The position numbers and the translations under genes were made by a program. A stretch of 64,000 bases of DNA, from NCBI GenBank assembly GCA_013397455.1, contig VYZB01000536.1, positions 48,963-112,962 of the forward strand, given 5' to 3'. Source of the DNA: Crotophaga sulcirostris (taxonomy: Eukaryota > Chordata > Aves > Cuculiformes > Crotophagidae). The notes under the pieces were generated by a model. The model had not been told where the DNA came from. It did no database searches and saw nothing but the letters and a program-made list of their open reading frames with translations. Each line of letters opens with the position of its first letter. The stretch's first letter is position 1. Positions 63,671-64,000 of this stretch are shown here, one piece after another.

Positions 63671-64000
63671 GTTATGATTTCAGAAGACAGTCAATGCAGT
63701 ATCACCTTTTGCTGGTGATTCTACTTGGCTTCTTTATTCTGCAGTCATCTTATGCCGGGATCTTCAACTCTCGATGCTCAGAAATCTCTCTCCTCCTTAA
63801 TCCTACTATTTCAACAAATTGAAGTAGAGAAGAAAAATACAGCCGTCCAAATTTAAGCAATTGGACAGTTAGCATTATCTAATGGTTTTAGTTTAGTGCA
63901 ACACCCTGAAGGAAACCTGTGTACACTGCGGGATGTGGACATTGGATATGATAGTGATTTCTCCAGTGTCAGAATGCTGACCGTAAATACTCCTTTTTGG
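63671..64000 (+). repeat. Direct repeat, copy B (cut by window end)
   Basis: Same orientation as copy A with a constant 13,074-bp offset and no indels. Homology is still perfect at the window end, so the true repeat is longer. The left edge coincides with the 3' end of the adjoining CR1. Confidence 0.97.
63694..63822 (+). CDS. Candidate small secreted peptide ORF, copy B (42 aa)
   Basis: Encodes exactly the same 42-residue product as the frame at 50620-50748: signal-peptide-like residues 1-21 and a short tail with one Cys. The -3 base is T instead of G, a weaker start context. Just upstream the copies differ at four of 23 bases, while the frame itself carries only three silent changes. This fits constraint on the peptide but is a very small sample. 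Function unknown; chance or a repeat-borne relic frame remains possible. Confidence 0.28.
   Translation: MQYHLLLVILLGFFILQSSYAGIFNSRCSEISLLLNPTISTN

Larger units (their letters stand above)
54193..64000 (+). other. ST7: ST7 downstream intron (incomplete)
   Basis: Starts at donor gtaagtac and runs past the window edge. I looked for the next conserved ST7 coding segment (FEWWYFRKYG-type) and did not find it. It contains a pentanucleotide array with a CR1, a CR1 nest near the end, and the second copy of the 330-bp direct repeat. Confidence 0.8.

Noticed and set aside
50597..64000. The two direct repeats as a retroviral LTR pair
   Set aside because: No TG...CA ends, primer-binding site, polypurine tract or gag/pol frames between them, and the interval holds an ST7 exon.
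54193..64000. Search for the next ST7 exon (FEWWYFRKYG-type)
   Set aside because: No matching frame with acceptor found; it must lie beyond the window.
1..64000. Bacterial-type features, CRISPR arrays, tRNA, rRNA
   Set aside because: CR1 elements, splice sites and gene structure show vertebrate nuclear DNA; no spaced repeats or cloverleaf-type genes were seen.

Overview
This is vertebrate, almost certainly avian, nuclear DNA. The evidence is at least eleven 3'-end fragments of CR1 non-LTR retrotransposons on both strands, with the typical bird CR1 tail (a GGTCCCTTCCAAC-type core followed by ATTCTRTG-type octamers), ATTCT-type pentanucleotide arrays, long non-coding stretches and consensus vertebrate splice sites. 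A 50-N assembly gap lies at 53287-53336. The CR1 subfamilies look neoavian rather than galliform, but I cannot name the species.

The window lies inside one gene, ST7 (suppression of tumorigenicity 7), on the + strand. A short internal exon at 54110-54192 encodes an ST7 hallmark segment ([16 protein letters not shown] and onward) between a strong acceptor and a GTAAGT donor. Far upstream, at 13765-13786, an ATG opens a seven-codon frame (MFGTESS plus one base) ending at a GTAAGT donor in exactly the phase that exon 54110 needs. I read it as an alternative first coding exon giving MFGTESSL-SMFLNT.... It sits in a CpG-enriched patch with a perfect palindromic CRE (TGACGTCA). The canonical first exon (MAEA...-type N-terminus) and the next exon (FEWWYFRKYG-type) are not in the window. 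Nearly everything else is therefore ST7 intron.

Layout: 1-13302 intron with one old CR1; 13303-13990 putative internal promoter and alternative first exon; 13787-54109 a 40.3-kb intron with scattered CR1s, pentanucleotide arrays, a coding-like minus-strand frame at 26376-26627 and the assembly gap; 54110-54192 the ST7 exon; 54193-64000 the next, incomplete intron, ending in a nest of three CR1 fragments.

The most unusual structure is a gap-free direct repeat, 50597-50926 and 63671-64000, 13,074 bp apart and about 97.6% identical by eye, flanking the ST7 exon and still matching at the window edge. Each copy holds a 42-codon frame starting with a strong signal-peptide-like sequence, and all three differences inside that frame are synonymous. 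It could be an unannotated small secreted-peptide locus, an undescribed dispersed repeat, or a false duplication in the assembly. No bacterial, viral, CRISPR, tRNA or rRNA features were recognised.
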